NCBI GenBank assembly: GCA_964384215.1
Contig: CAYLLB010000018.1
Location: 1-64,000 of the forward strand
Direction of reading: 5' to 3'
DNA: 64,000 nucleotides
DNA from: JAJFUV01 sp964384215
GTDB lineage: Bacteria; Acidobacteriota; Terriglobia; Bryobacterales; Bryobacteraceae
Of the stretch, positions 7,814 to 16,460 are shown one piece after another (the stretch's first letter is position 1; the number at the start of each line of letters is the position of its first letter). The notes below the pieces were generated by a model that had not been told where the DNA came from, did no database searches, and saw only the letters and a program-made list of their open reading frames with translations. The position numbers and the translations under genes are program-made.

Positions 7814-8728
7814 ATGACGCGAGCTGTACTGGCATTTGTACTCGGCGCGGCCGTCGCGGCCGGGGTGGTTTTATTCGTGGTGAAGAGGGAGAGCGCCCCG
7901 CCACAACCGGCGCCCGTGGCCAGCACTTCAATGCCTGCCGCGCCCGCGCCCGAAGCGGCGCCACCGCAACCGGCTCCGGTAGCCGAACCCGCGCAACCCG
8001 TGAAGCCGGCCCCGACTCGAACTTCGCGGCTGAGCCCGCGCCACGCTTCCCCGCGAACGGAAGCGGCGGAAGCCCCGGCCGCTCCAGCCGCGCCTGCCTC
8101 TTCCTCGCCCCAGGCGGCTCCGCCCGCGCAACCGGCCGCGCCTGCGCCGTCCGTCGCCAGGCAGGAGCAGCCCGTTACACCGCCCCCGCCTCCGCCCGAG
8201 CCGAAACGAGTGACCTTGACGGCCGGCACCCTGCTGAATGTGCGTCTGATGGAAGCGCTCTCCAGCGACCGCGTCCAGGCCGGCGATAGCTTCAGCGCGA
8301 CGCTCGATCAGCCGGTGGTCGTCGACGGGTATGTCATCGCCGAGCGGGGCGCCCGCGTGTCCGGCAAAGTGATTTCCGCCGAAAAGGCCGGGCGCGTCAA
8401 AGGATTAGCGCAGCTTTCCGTCGAGCTGACCCAGTTCACCACTTCGGACGGGCAGAAGATTCATATCCAGACCGATCCCTTCGTACGGGAAGGCCCCAAG
8501 TCGACTAAGAGTGATGCCGCCAAGGTCGGCGCCGGTGCCGGTATCGGAGCGATCATCGGCGCAATTGCCGGGGGAGGGAAGGGCGCGGCCATCGGCGCGG
8601 GCGTGGGCGGCGCGGCCGGAACTGGTACTGTCATGGCCACGCGCGGCAAGCCCGCCGTGCTGCCTGTCGAAACGCGACTGAGTTTCCGGCTCAGGGAACC
8701 CGTCACGGTGACCGAGCAACTGCGATGA
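7814..8728 (+). CDS. Membrane-anchored glycine-zipper protein with Pro/Ala-rich linker
   Basis: A 304-residue protein after a good ribosome site (AGGAGAACGCT-ATG). One N-terminal membrane anchor (about 4-23) is followed by roughly 100 residues rich in Ala and Pro (about 30-135), a cell-wall- or periplasm-spanning linker. A beta-rich domain follows (KRVTLTAGTLLNVRLMEAL, then DGYVIAERGARVSGKV), then a glycine zipper of GAGAGIGAIIGAIAGGGKG type at about 238-270. The beta part resembles TraB/TrbI-like or type IV conjugation barrel domains used as a generic periplasmic module. Function is unknown. Confidence 0.7.
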   Translation: MTRAVLAFVLGAAVAAGVVLFVVKRESAPPQPAPVASTSMPAAPAPEAAPPQPAPVAEPAQPVKPAPTRTSRLSPRHASPRTEAAEAPAAPAAPASSSPQAAPPAQPAAPAPSVARQEQPVTPPPPPPEPKRVTLTAGTLLNVRLMEALSSDRVQAGDSFSATLDQPVVVDGYVIAERGARVSGKVISAEKAGRVKGLAQLSVELTQFTTSDGQKIHIQTDPFVREGPKSTKSDAAKVGAGAGIGAIIGAIAGGGKGAAIGAGVGGAAGTGTVMATRGKPAVLPVETRLSFRLREPVTVTEQLR

Positions 8729-8733
8729 GGAGG
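8729..8733 (+). promoter_or_regulatory. Shine-Dalgarno site placing a CTG start
   Basis: GGAGG lies 5 nt before the CTG at 8739 and overlaps the end of the preceding gene. No ATG, GTG or TTG in the exporter's frame is suitably spaced from it; the first GTG is at 8823, 89 nt away. This supports a non-canonical CTG start for the Ni/Co exporter. Confidence 0.45.
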
Positions 8734-8738
8734 ACCTG

Positions 8739-9512
8739 CTGAGTCCCGCGGCGCTGTTACTGGAACTGCCCGGCCGGGCGCGGCTCGAACAGATCCTCGC
8801 TTCTCCGGCTTCCGATCCGCTTGTGCTTGCGGGCGCTCTCGCGACGGCGTTTCTGTTGGGCGCCGCGCACGCGCTTACGCCGGGGCACGGCAAGACCATC
8901 GTGGCGGCCTACTTGGTGGGCAGCCGCGGCCGCGTCGTGGATGCCGTGCTGCTCGGCGGCGTAGTCACGATCACGCACACGGCGAGCGTCTTCGCGCTGG
9001 GCCTGGCGACGCTCTACGCGTCGAGAAGCGTCTCTCTCGACCGCATTTATCCCCTGCTGGCGCTCGTGAGCGGCGCTCTGGTGGCGGGAATCGGCATCTG
9101 GCTGCTGGGTGCGCGCTGGCGTGCGGCGCATCATGACCACAGCCACCCCCACCCGCATTCCCACGGCGGCTCGCCGGATCACCACCACCACGAAACAACT
9201 GGGAAAGGCAGTTTGGTGTCGCTCGGTTTTTCGGGAGGATTGGTGCCATGCCCGGAAGCCCTGGTGGTGCTGATGATCTCTATTTCGCTGCGGAAGCTGG
9301 GACTCGGGCTGGCTTTGCTGGCCGTATTCAGCCTGGGCTTGGCGTCGGTGCTGATTGCGATCGGCATAGCCATGGTGCTGGCGGCGCCGGCCTTGCGCGC
9401 GATAGCCGGCGAAAACCGTTTCACGCGTTCCTTGCCGGTGGCGAGCGCGGCTGTGGTAACCTTACTCGGACTCTTCCTGGTGGCGGAGGCCGCCGGGAAT
9501 CTTAGGTGGTGA
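8739..9512 (+). CDS. NicO/RcnA family nickel-cobalt exporter
   Basis: A polytopic inner-membrane protein of the NicO/RcnA family, which expels or transports Ni2+/Co2+. The signature AAHALTPGHGKT lies in the first membrane helix. The cytoplasmic or periplasmic loop is a His-rich metal-binding stretch (HHDHSHPHPHSHGG, then HHHH), and the second half carries SGGLVPCPEAL. The frame extends upstream of the GTG at 8823 with family-like sequence (ELPGRARLEQILAS...). The GGAGG at 8729-8733 points to CTG 8739 as the start, giving 257 residues; from GTG 8823 it would be 229. A gene of unknown function follows after 4 nt. Confidence 0.85.
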   Translation: MSPAALLLELPGRARLEQILASPASDPLVLAGALATAFLLGAAHALTPGHGKTIVAAYLVGSRGRVVDAVLLGGVVTITHTASVFALGLATLYASRSVSLDRIYPLLALVSGALVAGIGIWLLGARWRAAHHDHSHPHPHSHGGSPDHHHHETTGKGSLVSLGFSGGLVPCPEALVVLMISISLRKLGLGLALLAVFSLGLASVLIAIGIAMVLAAPALRAIAGENRFTRSLPVASAAVVTLLGLFLVAEAAGNLRW

Positions 9513-9516
9513 AAGA

Positions 9517-10077
9517 TTGGCTGACCGGGTTTTCTTATCGCTCTGGGTGCGCGGTTACGGGGAGCGGAACATGCTGGACCATCTGGCGAAGCTCCTGGCG
9601 GTGTTTCCTTTTTCGCGCCTGCGGCAGGGCATTCGCTCGCTCGAAGTCTACGCGCTCGAGTATGTCGAGCCGCCGCTTTTAGAGACTGTCTTTAACCAGG
9701 AAGCGAATGTTGAGAACGTCATCGAGGTCGCACGCGATCACGTTCATTCCGACGTGGCCTTTCTAGTCGAGGGGTACTGGGAACTGTGGCGCTGGAGAGA
9801 CGAATGGAAACTGGAGCCCTCCCCCATTTCGATTGAATGCTTCGGCCCCGATTTCATCGGCGATTCCGATGATCATCTTCGCCTGTGCCTCGGCGTAGAC
9901 GAGGACTTCCTGCTACGCGACGACGCCGAAGGTGGCACGATCGCCATCCGCAGCAACATCAAAAGCCTGCTCCGGCTGGCGGAGGAAATCTCCCGGGAAC
10001 TACCCGTCGAGCGGCGCCGCTTGTGGCTGGAATCCGGCGAGGATTTCGCCGCGCGGCTGGAAGATCAGATCGGCTGA
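9517..10077 (+). CDS. Conserved-looking protein, function unknown
   Basis: A 186-residue soluble protein starting at TTG 9517, 4 nt after the metal exporter stop, with the site AGGTGGTGAAAG upstream. No signal peptide or membrane segment is visible. The sequence is rich in acidic and aromatic residues (FLVEGYWELWRWRDEWKLEP at about 82-101, DSDDHLRLCLGVDEDFLLRDD at about 116-136) and ends with a charged helix (LLRLAEEISRELPVERRRLW). I do not recognise a family. Tight spacing suggests co-expression with the exporter. Its last 13 nt overlap the convergent receiver gene. Confidence 0.6.
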   Translation: MADRVFLSLWVRGYGERNMLDHLAKLLAVFPFSRLRQGIRSLEVYALEYVEPPLLETVFNQEANVENVIEVARDHVHSDVAFLVEGYWELWRWRDEWKLEPSPISIECFGPDFIGDSDDHLRLCLGVDEDFLLRDDAEGGTIAIRSNIKSLLRLAEEISRELPVERRRLWLESGEDFAARLEDQIG

Positions 10078-10457
10078 GGCGGATTCGCGCGTTCCAGCAG
10101 CCGCCCGATTGCGTCGGCGAGCATTTTCGCGGTGAACGGTTTAGCGAGCGACGCGACGCGCGCTTCACCGAGCAGCGGGAGGCTCTCCAGCGCCGAAGGG
10201 CTGCCGCTCGTCAGCAGTACCGCGATGGCGGGATTCGACTTTCGCAGCCGGACTACCAGATCCTCTCCGCGCATGTCCGGAAGCGACAGATCCGCGAGCA
10301 CCGCGGCGAAGCCGGCCTGCGTGGCATCAAAAGCCGCAATCGCATCCCGGCCGCAGGATGCCGCGACCGCCTCGTAGCCCAGTCTCGTCAGGTATCGCAC
10401 CAGGATGCGTAAGAGTCCCGGCTCGTCTTCCACCACGAGAATGCGCCCGGCGGTCAT
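10065..10457 (-). CDS. Single-domain response regulator receiver
   Basis: A CheY-like receiver only (130 residues from ATG 10457; an upstream start at 10481 is possible but overlaps the upstream gene's stop). The acidic pair sits in VVEDEPG, the phosphoacceptor is D56 in VLADLSLPDM, the switch Thr/Ser is in LLTSGSP, and the conserved Lys in LAKPF. There is no output domain, so it would act by protein-protein contact or as a phosphate relay. No histidine kinase adjoins it; the nearest is at 21.6 kb. It is immediately downstream of an outer-membrane barrel gene. Confidence 0.88.
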   Translation of the reverse strand: MTAGRILVVEDEPGLLRILVRYLTRLGYEAVAASCGRDAIAAFDATQAGFAAVLADLSLPDMRGEDLVVRLRKSNPAIAVLLTSGSPSALESLPLLGEARVASLAKPFTAKMLADAIGRLLERANPPQPI

Positions 10458-10474
10458 GGCATTCTCAAGTCCCC

Positions 10475-11803
10475 TTACCACAATCCCAGGGAACCTTCGC
10501 CGCTGCTGAATGCCAGTCCGAAGGTGACGCGAACCGTATTGCGGGCGAACTTGGAGCCGTAAATCTCGTAGTCCCGCGTGTCGAACCGGGCCACGGCATG
10601 CAGCCCGCGCGCCAACTCGTAGGAAAGCCCCGCACCACCACCATATCCTTCGTACTTATCCAGATTGCGGCTCAAAGATGAATACTGGCTGTAATCGAAG
10701 TTGAAGCCGATATTCAACTTGCGGATGCCGGAGTAAGAGTAGCTTGCTCCAGCCGTTCGGTTGCGCGAGGTGAGATACAAACCGTTGCCGGGGGTGGCTC
10801 CATCGGTGTAATTGAAGCTCAACGTGGACTTGCGGAAGCTCCGCCCGAGCGAGGCTCCGCCGGAAGGAATGAGGTTCTGCCGCTGATAGATTTCAATGCC
10901 GTAAGACCGGCCGATGATGGCGGCGATCACCGGGTCGATGTCCACCCGGATCAAGCCCTGCGTATCGACGCTGGCTACTCCGCCCCGCAGGGAGAATGTC
11001 CAATAGCGGCCCAACCTGGCTGCGTAATTCAGAGCGCCCATGTGCATGAACGCCGACCCATATTTGCGAGTGAACGTGTAGTGCGTAAAGGAGTAATCGA
11101 AACCGACGGTCTGGTGCCGGCTCACGCGGTACATCATGTCGCCCCGGGCGTATTCGGCCTCGTTGCCAACCAGAGCGTTCGAGCGTCTCCTGGTAAGGCC
11201 CGCGCCTCCACCGAAATTGAACGACAGGCGCGCGGTCTTCTGAAACGTGACATCCGCGAGGCTGTTGAGGTAATACGTGCGGCCGTTGAAGAGTTCTTGC
11301 GAGGGCAGTTGGTAATAAGTCGGGTCGATGAATCCATACGGGGACTCAACGCCGATGCTCCGCGACGTCGTGCCCGCGATTTGCTTCAAGGTGAAATACG
11401 TCCGCCGCGTCACCTGGTGAGACACTCCCAGGCTCAACGCGTGGTCGGAGCCGTCGTAATAGGTCCGGCGCGTGTAGTGGCGATAATTGCCCCGGTAGTC
11501 CAACCCAAGCAGCGTCCGCTTCCAGCGGTGAATTCCTAACACGCCGATCCCCGCCTCCGCGCCATAACTGTATTCGTCGGGGATTTCGCCCTTCTCATCC
11601 ATAGTGAGCGACGTCAATCCGTTCTCGTAGATGCCGCCCACCTCCGCGTAAAAGCGCATCGGGGAGGTTCTCGTCTCGCTGCTCAGCAGGTCCGGTCCCG
11701 CGCCGCGGCTCAGCACTGGAGGTGGAGGCGGCTCTTTGACCTCCTCCTGCGCCACGGCCGCCACCGGCGCCGCTAGCAGACACCACCACCATCCAAGTCT
11801 CAT
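10475..11803 (-). CDS. Outer-membrane beta-barrel protein
   Basis: A 442-residue protein with a signal peptide (MRLGWWWCLLAAPVAAVAQ), a short Pro-rich lead (EEVKEPPPPPV), then regularly alternating amphipathic strands full of Tyr/Phe/Arg (for example YGAEAGIGVLGIHRWKRTLL, FDYSFTHYTFTRKYG). It ends in a strand with a C-terminal Trp (SSGEGSLGLW), the usual signal for outer-membrane barrel assembly. Length suits a barrel of about 18-20 strands. Substrate is unknown; similar acidobacterial proteins are annotated only as outer-membrane or exopolysaccharide-type barrels. Confidence 0.75.
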   Translation of the reverse strand: MRLGWWWCLLAAPVAAVAQEEVKEPPPPPVLSRGAGPDLLSSETRTSPMRFYAEVGGIYENGLTSLTMDEKGEIPDEYSYGAEAGIGVLGIHRWKRTLLGLDYRGNYRHYTRRTYYDGSDHALSLGVSHQVTRRTYFTLKQIAGTTSRSIGVESPYGFIDPTYYQLPSQELFNGRTYYLNSLADVTFQKTARLSFNFGGGAGLTRRRSNALVGNEAEYARGDMMYRVSRHQTVGFDYSFTHYTFTRKYGSAFMHMGALNYAARLGRYWTFSLRGGVASVDTQGLIRVDIDPVIAAIIGRSYGIEIYQRQNLIPSGGASLGRSFRKSTLSFNYTDGATPGNGLYLTSRNRTAGASYSYSGIRKLNIGFNFDYSQYSSLSRNLDKYEGYGGGAGLSYELARGLHAVARFDTRDYEIYGSKFARNTVRVTFGLAFSSGEGSLGLW

Positions 11804-11846
11804 AAGGCCTCCAGAAAAGCCGCGGGTTTCTGTATCATTGCGACGT

Positions 11847-12260
11847 ATGCGCTTTCACACAGAATACCTCAGCTTCAAGACTGAACAGCATCGCCAATAC
11901 ATCAACATCACCGGTAAAGTCGCGAACGCCCTGCGGTCGAGCGGCATCCGCGACGGCATGATCCTGGTTTCGGCCATGCACATCACCGCCGGCGTGTGGG
12001 TCAACGATGCTGAAGACGGTCTACTGGAAGATATCGACGAGTGGGTTGAAAAACTTGCCCCCTTCCGGCGGGATTATCGCCACCATCACACCGGCGAGAC
12101 CAATGGGGATTCCCATCTCAAGAGCCTTTTGGTGCATCACCAGGTGATTGTCCCCGTGACGGAGGGAAAGCTCGACCTCGGGCCCTGGCAGCAGGTTTAT
12201 TACGCCGAATTCGACGGACAACGCTCCAAACGCGTCATTATCAAAGTGATGGGCGAGTAG
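11847..12260 (+). CDS. YjbQ/UPF0047 family protein
   Basis: A 137-residue cytosolic protein of the YjbQ family. Hallmarks are TGKVANALRSSGIRDGMIL near the N-terminus, HHHTGETNGDSHLKSLL at about 76-92 with a cluster of conserved histidines, and LDLGPWQQVYYAEFDGQRSKR near the C-terminus. Members form trimers and some have weak thiamine-phosphate-synthase activity; the cellular role is not settled. ATG 11847 gives the family N-terminus. The frame is open upstream, but that region belongs to the divergent barrel gene's 5' end. Confidence 0.92.
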   Translation: MRFHTEYLSFKTEQHRQYINITGKVANALRSSGIRDGMILVSAMHITAGVWVNDAEDGLLEDIDEWVEKLAPFRRDYRHHHTGETNGDSHLKSLLVHHQVIVPVTEGKLDLGPWQQVYYAEFDGQRSKRVIIKVMGE

Positions 12261-12304
12261 TAGACGGGAACTCGGCCCCGTTCATGGGCGTCTAGGGAGG
12301 TGAT

Positions 12305-14323
12305 ATGACTCGACTTGCGCTTTCCGCGATCGTTTTCGCGGCGGGACTTGCGGCCGCGGACCTGCCGGTCAAACAAGTGGTTCTCTACAAGAACGGGGTC
12401 GGCTACTTCGAGCGCGCCGGCGAGGTGGCTGCCGGGGAAACCGCCCAGCTGCAATTCAAGGTTTCGGAGATGAACGATGTGCTTAAGTCGCTCACGATCG
12501 AGGACCGCGCAGGCAAGGTCGTCGCTGTGCGCTACGATTCCAGTGAACCCGTCGACCAAAGGCTGCGGGAGTTCCCGTTCCAGCTTGGCGCGCGCGAGCC
12601 CCTGGTCATGTTTCTGGACGGCCTGAAGGGGGCGCGGCTCGAACTGAAAACCCCCTCCGGCCCCGTCGCGGGGGCCATCGTGGGCGGCCGGGTCGCCACG
12701 GGCAGCGATCAGCGTCCCGAGCAGCAGATCGTAACGCTGCTCGCCGATTCGGGCGAATTGCAGTCCTTCGACCTCGCGGCCGTAAGCGGGCTGCGCCTAA
12801 CCGAGCCTCGCTTGCAAGGCCAATTGAAAGAGTATCTGGAGGTGCTGGCGCAGGCGCGCTCGAAAGAGAAGAAAACTGTCACTATCGAATCGGCCGCCGG
12901 CGGCGCGCGCCGGATCGCGGCCAGCTACATGGTGCCTACGCCGGTCTGGAAGTCGAGCTACCGCCTGATATTCCGCGCCGCGGAGGACCCCACCATCGAG
13001 GGCTGGGCGATCGTCAACAACACGAGCGGCGAGGATTGGAGCCAGATTCAGCTCGCGCTCGTTTCAGGCCGCCCCACGTCTTTCGTGAGCAAGCTCTACG
13101 AGCCGGCATACCGGGACCGTCCCACTGCGGAACTGCCCGAGGACCGTGTGCAAGGACCCGTGCTCTATGAGGGTGCCACGTCGGCCGGAGTTGGCGGCGG
13201 CGTTCCCGGCGGCGCGCCGGGAGGCGTGATTGGCGGGATCATTGGTGCGCAGCGATCCAAAGCCCTGCGGGACGCCGCGCCCGCGATGGCTCCCCCCGCT
13301 CCCGCTCCCTTGATGCTGCGGACGGAAGCGGCCAGTTCTGTCGCCGCGGTCGCCGAAGCGCGCGAACTGGGCGACCTGTTCGAATACCGTTTCTCCTCGC
13401 CTGTTACCGTGCGCAAGGGCGAGAGCGCCATGCTGCCCTTCGTGCAGCAGAAAATCCACGCGCGCAAGCTGCTGGTATATTCGGAGGGGCAGGGGCAGAA
13501 TCCCGTGAACGCGGCCGAAATCACTAACTCGACCGGCAAGACGCTCGACGGCGGCCCCATTACCGTCTTCGAGACCGGCGCCTATTCGGGTGAGGCGCTC
13601 ATGGAAACCCTGAAAGCCGGCGACAAGCGCCTGGTTGGCTACGCCGTCGACCTGGGGACGCGCATCGGCACGATCGAGGGTTCGGAGGCGCAAGGTATCC
13701 GCGAGATCCACCTGCGCCGCGGAACGCTCACCCTGCGCGAGGCCGTCCGCGCAACCAAGACCTACACCGTCCGCAACGTCGACCAGAAAGCCAAGACGCT
13801 CTATATCGAACATCCCGTGCGGCCCGGCTACAAGGTGCTCAGCCCCACGCCGGCCGAAAGCACGCCCACGCGCCACCGCTTCGAACTGGTGCTTGCGCCG
13901 GCGTCCACTGCGAAGTTGGCCGTCGTCGAAGAAAACACGTACGAAGTCGTCCACGCGGTCACGGACCTCTCGCCGGACGCGCTGCTGCTTTACGCCCGCA
14001 ACAAGAACCTGACGGAAGCCGCGCGCGCACAGATAGAAAAGATCGCCGCGGCGCGCAAGACCATTGCCGAAAACGACCGCGCCATCGCTCGCACCGAGAA
14101 AGAGATTCAGGAGTTGAACCAGGACCAGGAACGCCTCCGCCAGAACATCAACAGTCTGAATCGAGTTGCCGGGCAGCAGGAACAGGTGCAGAGTTACGCG
14201 CGCGACCTGGCCGCCCAGGAAACGAAAATGGCCGCCCTGCGCGATCGCCTGAGCCAGTTGCGCAAGACCAAAGAGGAAGCTGCCGCGGCGCTTGACGCGC
14301 TGATTGATAAGATGGAGTTTTGA
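12305..14323 (+). CDS. Secreted DUF4139 protein with C-terminal coiled coil
   Basis: A 672-residue protein preceded by a near-perfect ribosome site (GGAGGTGAT ending at the ATG). Signal peptide 1-18. Residues about 19-200 hold an N-terminal domain starting VKQVVLYKNGVGYFERAGEV. The central part matches DUF4139 (ASYMVPTPVWKSSYRL, then VNNTSGEDWSQIQLALVSGRP). A Gly/Ala/Pro-rich insert lies at about 295-345. The C-terminus from about 560 to 660 is a long Glu/Gln/Arg-rich coiled coil. DUF4139 proteins are mostly of unknown role. The stop overlaps the start of homoserine dehydrogenase (TTGA), so the two are translationally coupled. Confidence 0.8.
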   Translation: MTRLALSAIVFAAGLAAADLPVKQVVLYKNGVGYFERAGEVAAGETAQLQFKVSEMNDVLKSLTIEDRAGKVVAVRYDSSEPVDQRLREFPFQLGAREPLVMFLDGLKGARLELKTPSGPVAGAIVGGRVATGSDQRPEQQIVTLLADSGELQSFDLAAVSGLRLTEPRLQGQLKEYLEVLAQARSKEKKTVTIESAAGGARRIAASYMVPTPVWKSSYRLIFRAAEDPTIEGWAIVNNTSGEDWSQIQLALVSGRPTSFVSKLYEPAYRDRPTAELPEDRVQGPVLYEGATSAGVGGGVPGGAPGGVIGGIIGAQRSKALRDAAPAMAPPAPAPLMLRTEAASSVAAVAEARELGDLFEYRFSSPVTVRKGESAMLPFVQQKIHARKLLVYSEGQGQNPVNAAEITNSTGKTLDGGPITVFETGAYSGEALMETLKAGDKRLVGYAVDLGTRIGTIEGSEAQGIREIHLRRGTLTLREAVRATKTYTVRNVDQKAKTLYIEHPVRPGYKVLSPTPAESTPTRHRFELVLAPASTAKLAVVEENTYEVVHAVTDLSPDALLLYARNKNLTEAARAQIEKIAAARKTIAENDRAIARTEKEIQELNQDQERLRQNINSLNRVAGQQEQVQSYARDLAAQETKMAALRDRLSQLRKTKEEAAAALDALIDKMEF

Positions 14324-15282
14324 AACTCGCACTGATCGGCTACGGCAACGTCGGGCGCGCCTTCGGCCGCCTGATTGAGCGCAAGCGCGCGTCGTTCCCT
14401 TTTCGCATCGTGGGCATCCACACGGCGCATCACGGGACCGCCATCGACCCCGGCGGACTAGCGCCCGAGCCGGTCTTCGGCCCCCGGGCCGCCTCGGTGG
14501 AGGAATTCCTGGATCGTACCGGAGCGGAAGTGATGATCGAAGTCACACCGCTCAATCCGGCCACCGGCGAGCCAGCCATCAGCCACATCCGCGCCGCTTT
14601 TGCACGTTCGATGCACGTGATTACGGCCAACAAGGGCCCCATCGCGCACGCTTACCATGCACTTCGCGACGAGGCCGCGCGGGCCGGCGTCCAGTTCTGC
14701 TTCGAATCCACCGTCATGGACGGCGCGCCGGTTTTCAATCTGGTGAACTTCGCGCTGCCGGGGGTCGAAATTACGGGCTTTACGGGCGTGCTGAATTCCA
14801 CCAGCAAGATCGTGGTTGAGGCCATGCGCGAAGGCTGTTCGATGGAAGAAGGGATTGAGCAGGCGCGTCAGATGGGCATCGCGGAAACCGATCCGAGCTT
14901 CGACATCGACGGCTGGGACTCCGCCGCCAAGACCGCCGCTCTGGCCAACGTGCTGCTCGACGCCCGCACCACGCCGCAGCAGGTGGAGACCAAGGGCATC
15001 GGCCGGCTCACCACCGCGCGCGTCCGCGAACTGGCCGCGGAGGGCAAAACCGTTCGCCTGGTGAGCCGCGCCAAACGTACGGCGTCCGGCGTCCGTTTGC
15101 GCGTGCGTGCCGAGGTGCTGGCTGAAACGGATCTGCTCGCCTCGGCCCGCGGCACCTCCAACTTGCTCCTGTTCCACACGGATCTGATGGGGACCGTGGG
15201 CACGGTTTCCCTTGACCCGACCGTCGAGCAAACCGCCTATGGCCTGTTCAGCGATCTCGTTAACGTCGCCAGGACCGTGTAA
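14320..15282 (+). CDS. Homoserine dehydrogenase
   Basis: Reduces aspartate semialdehyde to homoserine in the threonine/methionine pathway. It is 320 residues, the short form without an ACT regulatory domain. The Rossmann motif is G7-x-G9-x2-G12 (GYGNVGRA). The catalytic part has TANKGPIAHAY at about 102-112, FCFESTVMDGAPVFN, GVLNSTSKIV, and ETDPSFDIDGWDSAAKTAAL, which carries the conserved Asp and Lys. Start is TTG 14320, overlapping the upstream stop by 4 nt. Which metabolic operon it belongs to is unclear because the upstream partner is a secreted DUF4139 protein. Confidence 0.93.
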   Translation: MKLALIGYGNVGRAFGRLIERKRASFPFRIVGIHTAHHGTAIDPGGLAPEPVFGPRAASVEEFLDRTGAEVMIEVTPLNPATGEPAISHIRAAFARSMHVITANKGPIAHAYHALRDEAARAGVQFCFESTVMDGAPVFNLVNFALPGVEITGFTGVLNSTSKIVVEAMREGCSMEEGIEQARQMGIAETDPSFDIDGWDSAAKTAALANVLLDARTTPQQVETKGIGRLTTARVRELAAEGKTVRLVSRAKRTASGVRLRVRAEVLAETDLLASARGTSNLLLFHTDLMGTVGTVSLDPTVEQTAYGLFSDLVNVARTV

Positions 15283-15325
15283 CCGCAAGCACGCGCACGC
15301 CGTCCAGATGCTAGACTGAAGGAAG

Positions 15326-15697
15326 ATGGCAGGCGGATTTTGGACCGGCGTCAAACGTTTCGTGCTTTGGGACTATCCCCGGGCATGCTGGCAATACGAT
15401 GTCATGGTCGGACTGATTCTGGCCTTCATCTTTCTTACGCCACGTGGCTGGTTTCGCGACCAGCCGAGAATTCCTAACGCCAGCAGTATCACCATGTTGC
15501 CCGCTGTGCACGGAGCCAGCGTGTATTGGGTCGATATGGATTTGCTGACTCCGGTGCCGGAGTCACAACGCGCCGCGCGGATTGAAGCGATGCTCGAGGA
15601 CCGCACTGGCAAGCGACAGAAGGTGGTTCGTCTGGAACCGGTCCGGGACAGCGAAGAGGCGTTAAAGGGCTACATGGCGTTTACGCAGTCACAGTGA
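15326..15697 (+). CDS. Small single-pass membrane protein, unknown
   Basis: A 123-residue protein with the site GAAGGAAG before ATG 15326. A hydrophobic segment lies at about 26-38 (MVGLILAFIFLTP), with a basic/aromatic cytoplasmic lead (GVKRFVLWDYPRACWQYD). The C-terminal soluble part (about 60-123) reads like a small alpha/beta module (ASVYWVDMDLLTPVPESQRA). No family is recognised. It sits 37 nt before the LolA-like gene, so the two may act together at the envelope. Confidence 0.6.
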   Translation: MAGGFWTGVKRFVLWDYPRACWQYDVMVGLILAFIFLTPRGWFRDQPRIPNASSITMLPAVHGASVYWVDMDLLTPVPESQRAARIEAMLEDRTGKRQKVVRLEPVRDSEEALKGYMAFTQSQ

Positions 15698-15734
15698 GTT
15701 AGCCCCCAATTGCGTGCGTGAGACGGTCGAGGAT

Positions 15735-16418
15735 ATGAGATTCGCATTCTTAACGTTGACGGCTGCGGCTTGGCTATTCGTCCCCGTTCCCGCCCCGGCG
15801 GAGACTCTGCAGGACGTTTTGGCGCGGATGGACCAAGGCGCCAAGGGTTTCAAATGCATGGTCGCGGACCTGAAGCGCGTCACGCATACCGCGGTTCTCA
15901 ACGACAACTCCGAGGATACCGGCAAGGTTCGCATGAAGCGGTTTGGCTCCCGCGACCTGAGGATCGCCATCGACTTCATCAGCCCGGACCAATCCACGGT
16001 GGTGTTCCGCGGCCAGAAACTCGAAAAGTACTTTCCCAAGATAAAGACCGTTCAGGTGTATGACTTGGGCAAGCAGCGCCAGTTAGTGGATCAGTTCCTG
16101 CTGCTGGGCTTCGGCACTTCCAGCAAGGAACTGTCGAACAGCTACGACATCAAGTTCCTCGGTTCGGACCGGGCTAACGGGCAGTCCGCCTGGCATCTGG
16201 AACTGATTCCTAAGTCCGCGCAGGCGCGAGAACATCTAAAGAAAGTAGATCTTTGGATTTCGGCTGCCAACGGCCAGCCTGTTCAGCAGAAGTTTCAGGA
16301 GCCCAGCGGCGACTACCATCTGATCGCATATTCGAATGTCCAGTTGGATGTGAATATCTCTGACCAGGCATTTAACCTTCCCACTAAAGGAGTGAAGCGG
16401 GAGTATCCGCAGAAGTAG
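15735..16418 (+). CDS. LolA-like outer-membrane lipoprotein carrier protein
   Basis: A periplasmic protein of the LolA/LppX fold that shuttles lipidated cargo or lipids. Start ATG 15735 has GAGG 4 nt upstream and gives a clean signal peptide (MRFAFLTLTAAAWLF, cleaved near 22). The mature part has the expected half-barrel pattern: LQDVLARMDQGAKGFKCMVADL, KVRMKRFGSRDLRIAIDF, KLEKYFPKIKTVQVYDLGK, and DLWISAANGQPVQQKFQEPSGDYHLIAYSNV. It ends like LolA-fold proteins with a short C-terminal strand. A GTG at 15714 would add seven residues and spoil the signal peptide. Confidence 0.82.
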   Translation: MRFAFLTLTAAAWLFVPVPAPAETLQDVLARMDQGAKGFKCMVADLKRVTHTAVLNDNSEDTGKVRMKRFGSRDLRIAIDFISPDQSTVVFRGQKLEKYFPKIKTVQVYDLGKQRQLVDQFLLLGFGTSSKELSNSYDIKFLGSDRANGQSAWHLELIPKSAQAREHLKKVDLWISAANGQPVQQKFQEPSGDYHLIAYSNVQLDVNISDQAFNLPTKGVKREYPQK

Positions 16419-16460
16419 TCTTCCTAAACTTAATAGAAGCGCCGTAGTTGGTCTTTCATA

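Noticed and set aside
12261..12294. 6-bp inverted repeat TAGACG/CGTCTA before the DUF4139 gene
   Set aside because: Short stem, with competing weak pairings inside; it is next to the ribosome site but not strong enough to call a regulator.
13064..14332. Minus-strand frame of 422 codons
   Set aside because: Antisense to the DUF4139 gene, which has a signal peptide, a strong ribosome site and coupled downstream start.
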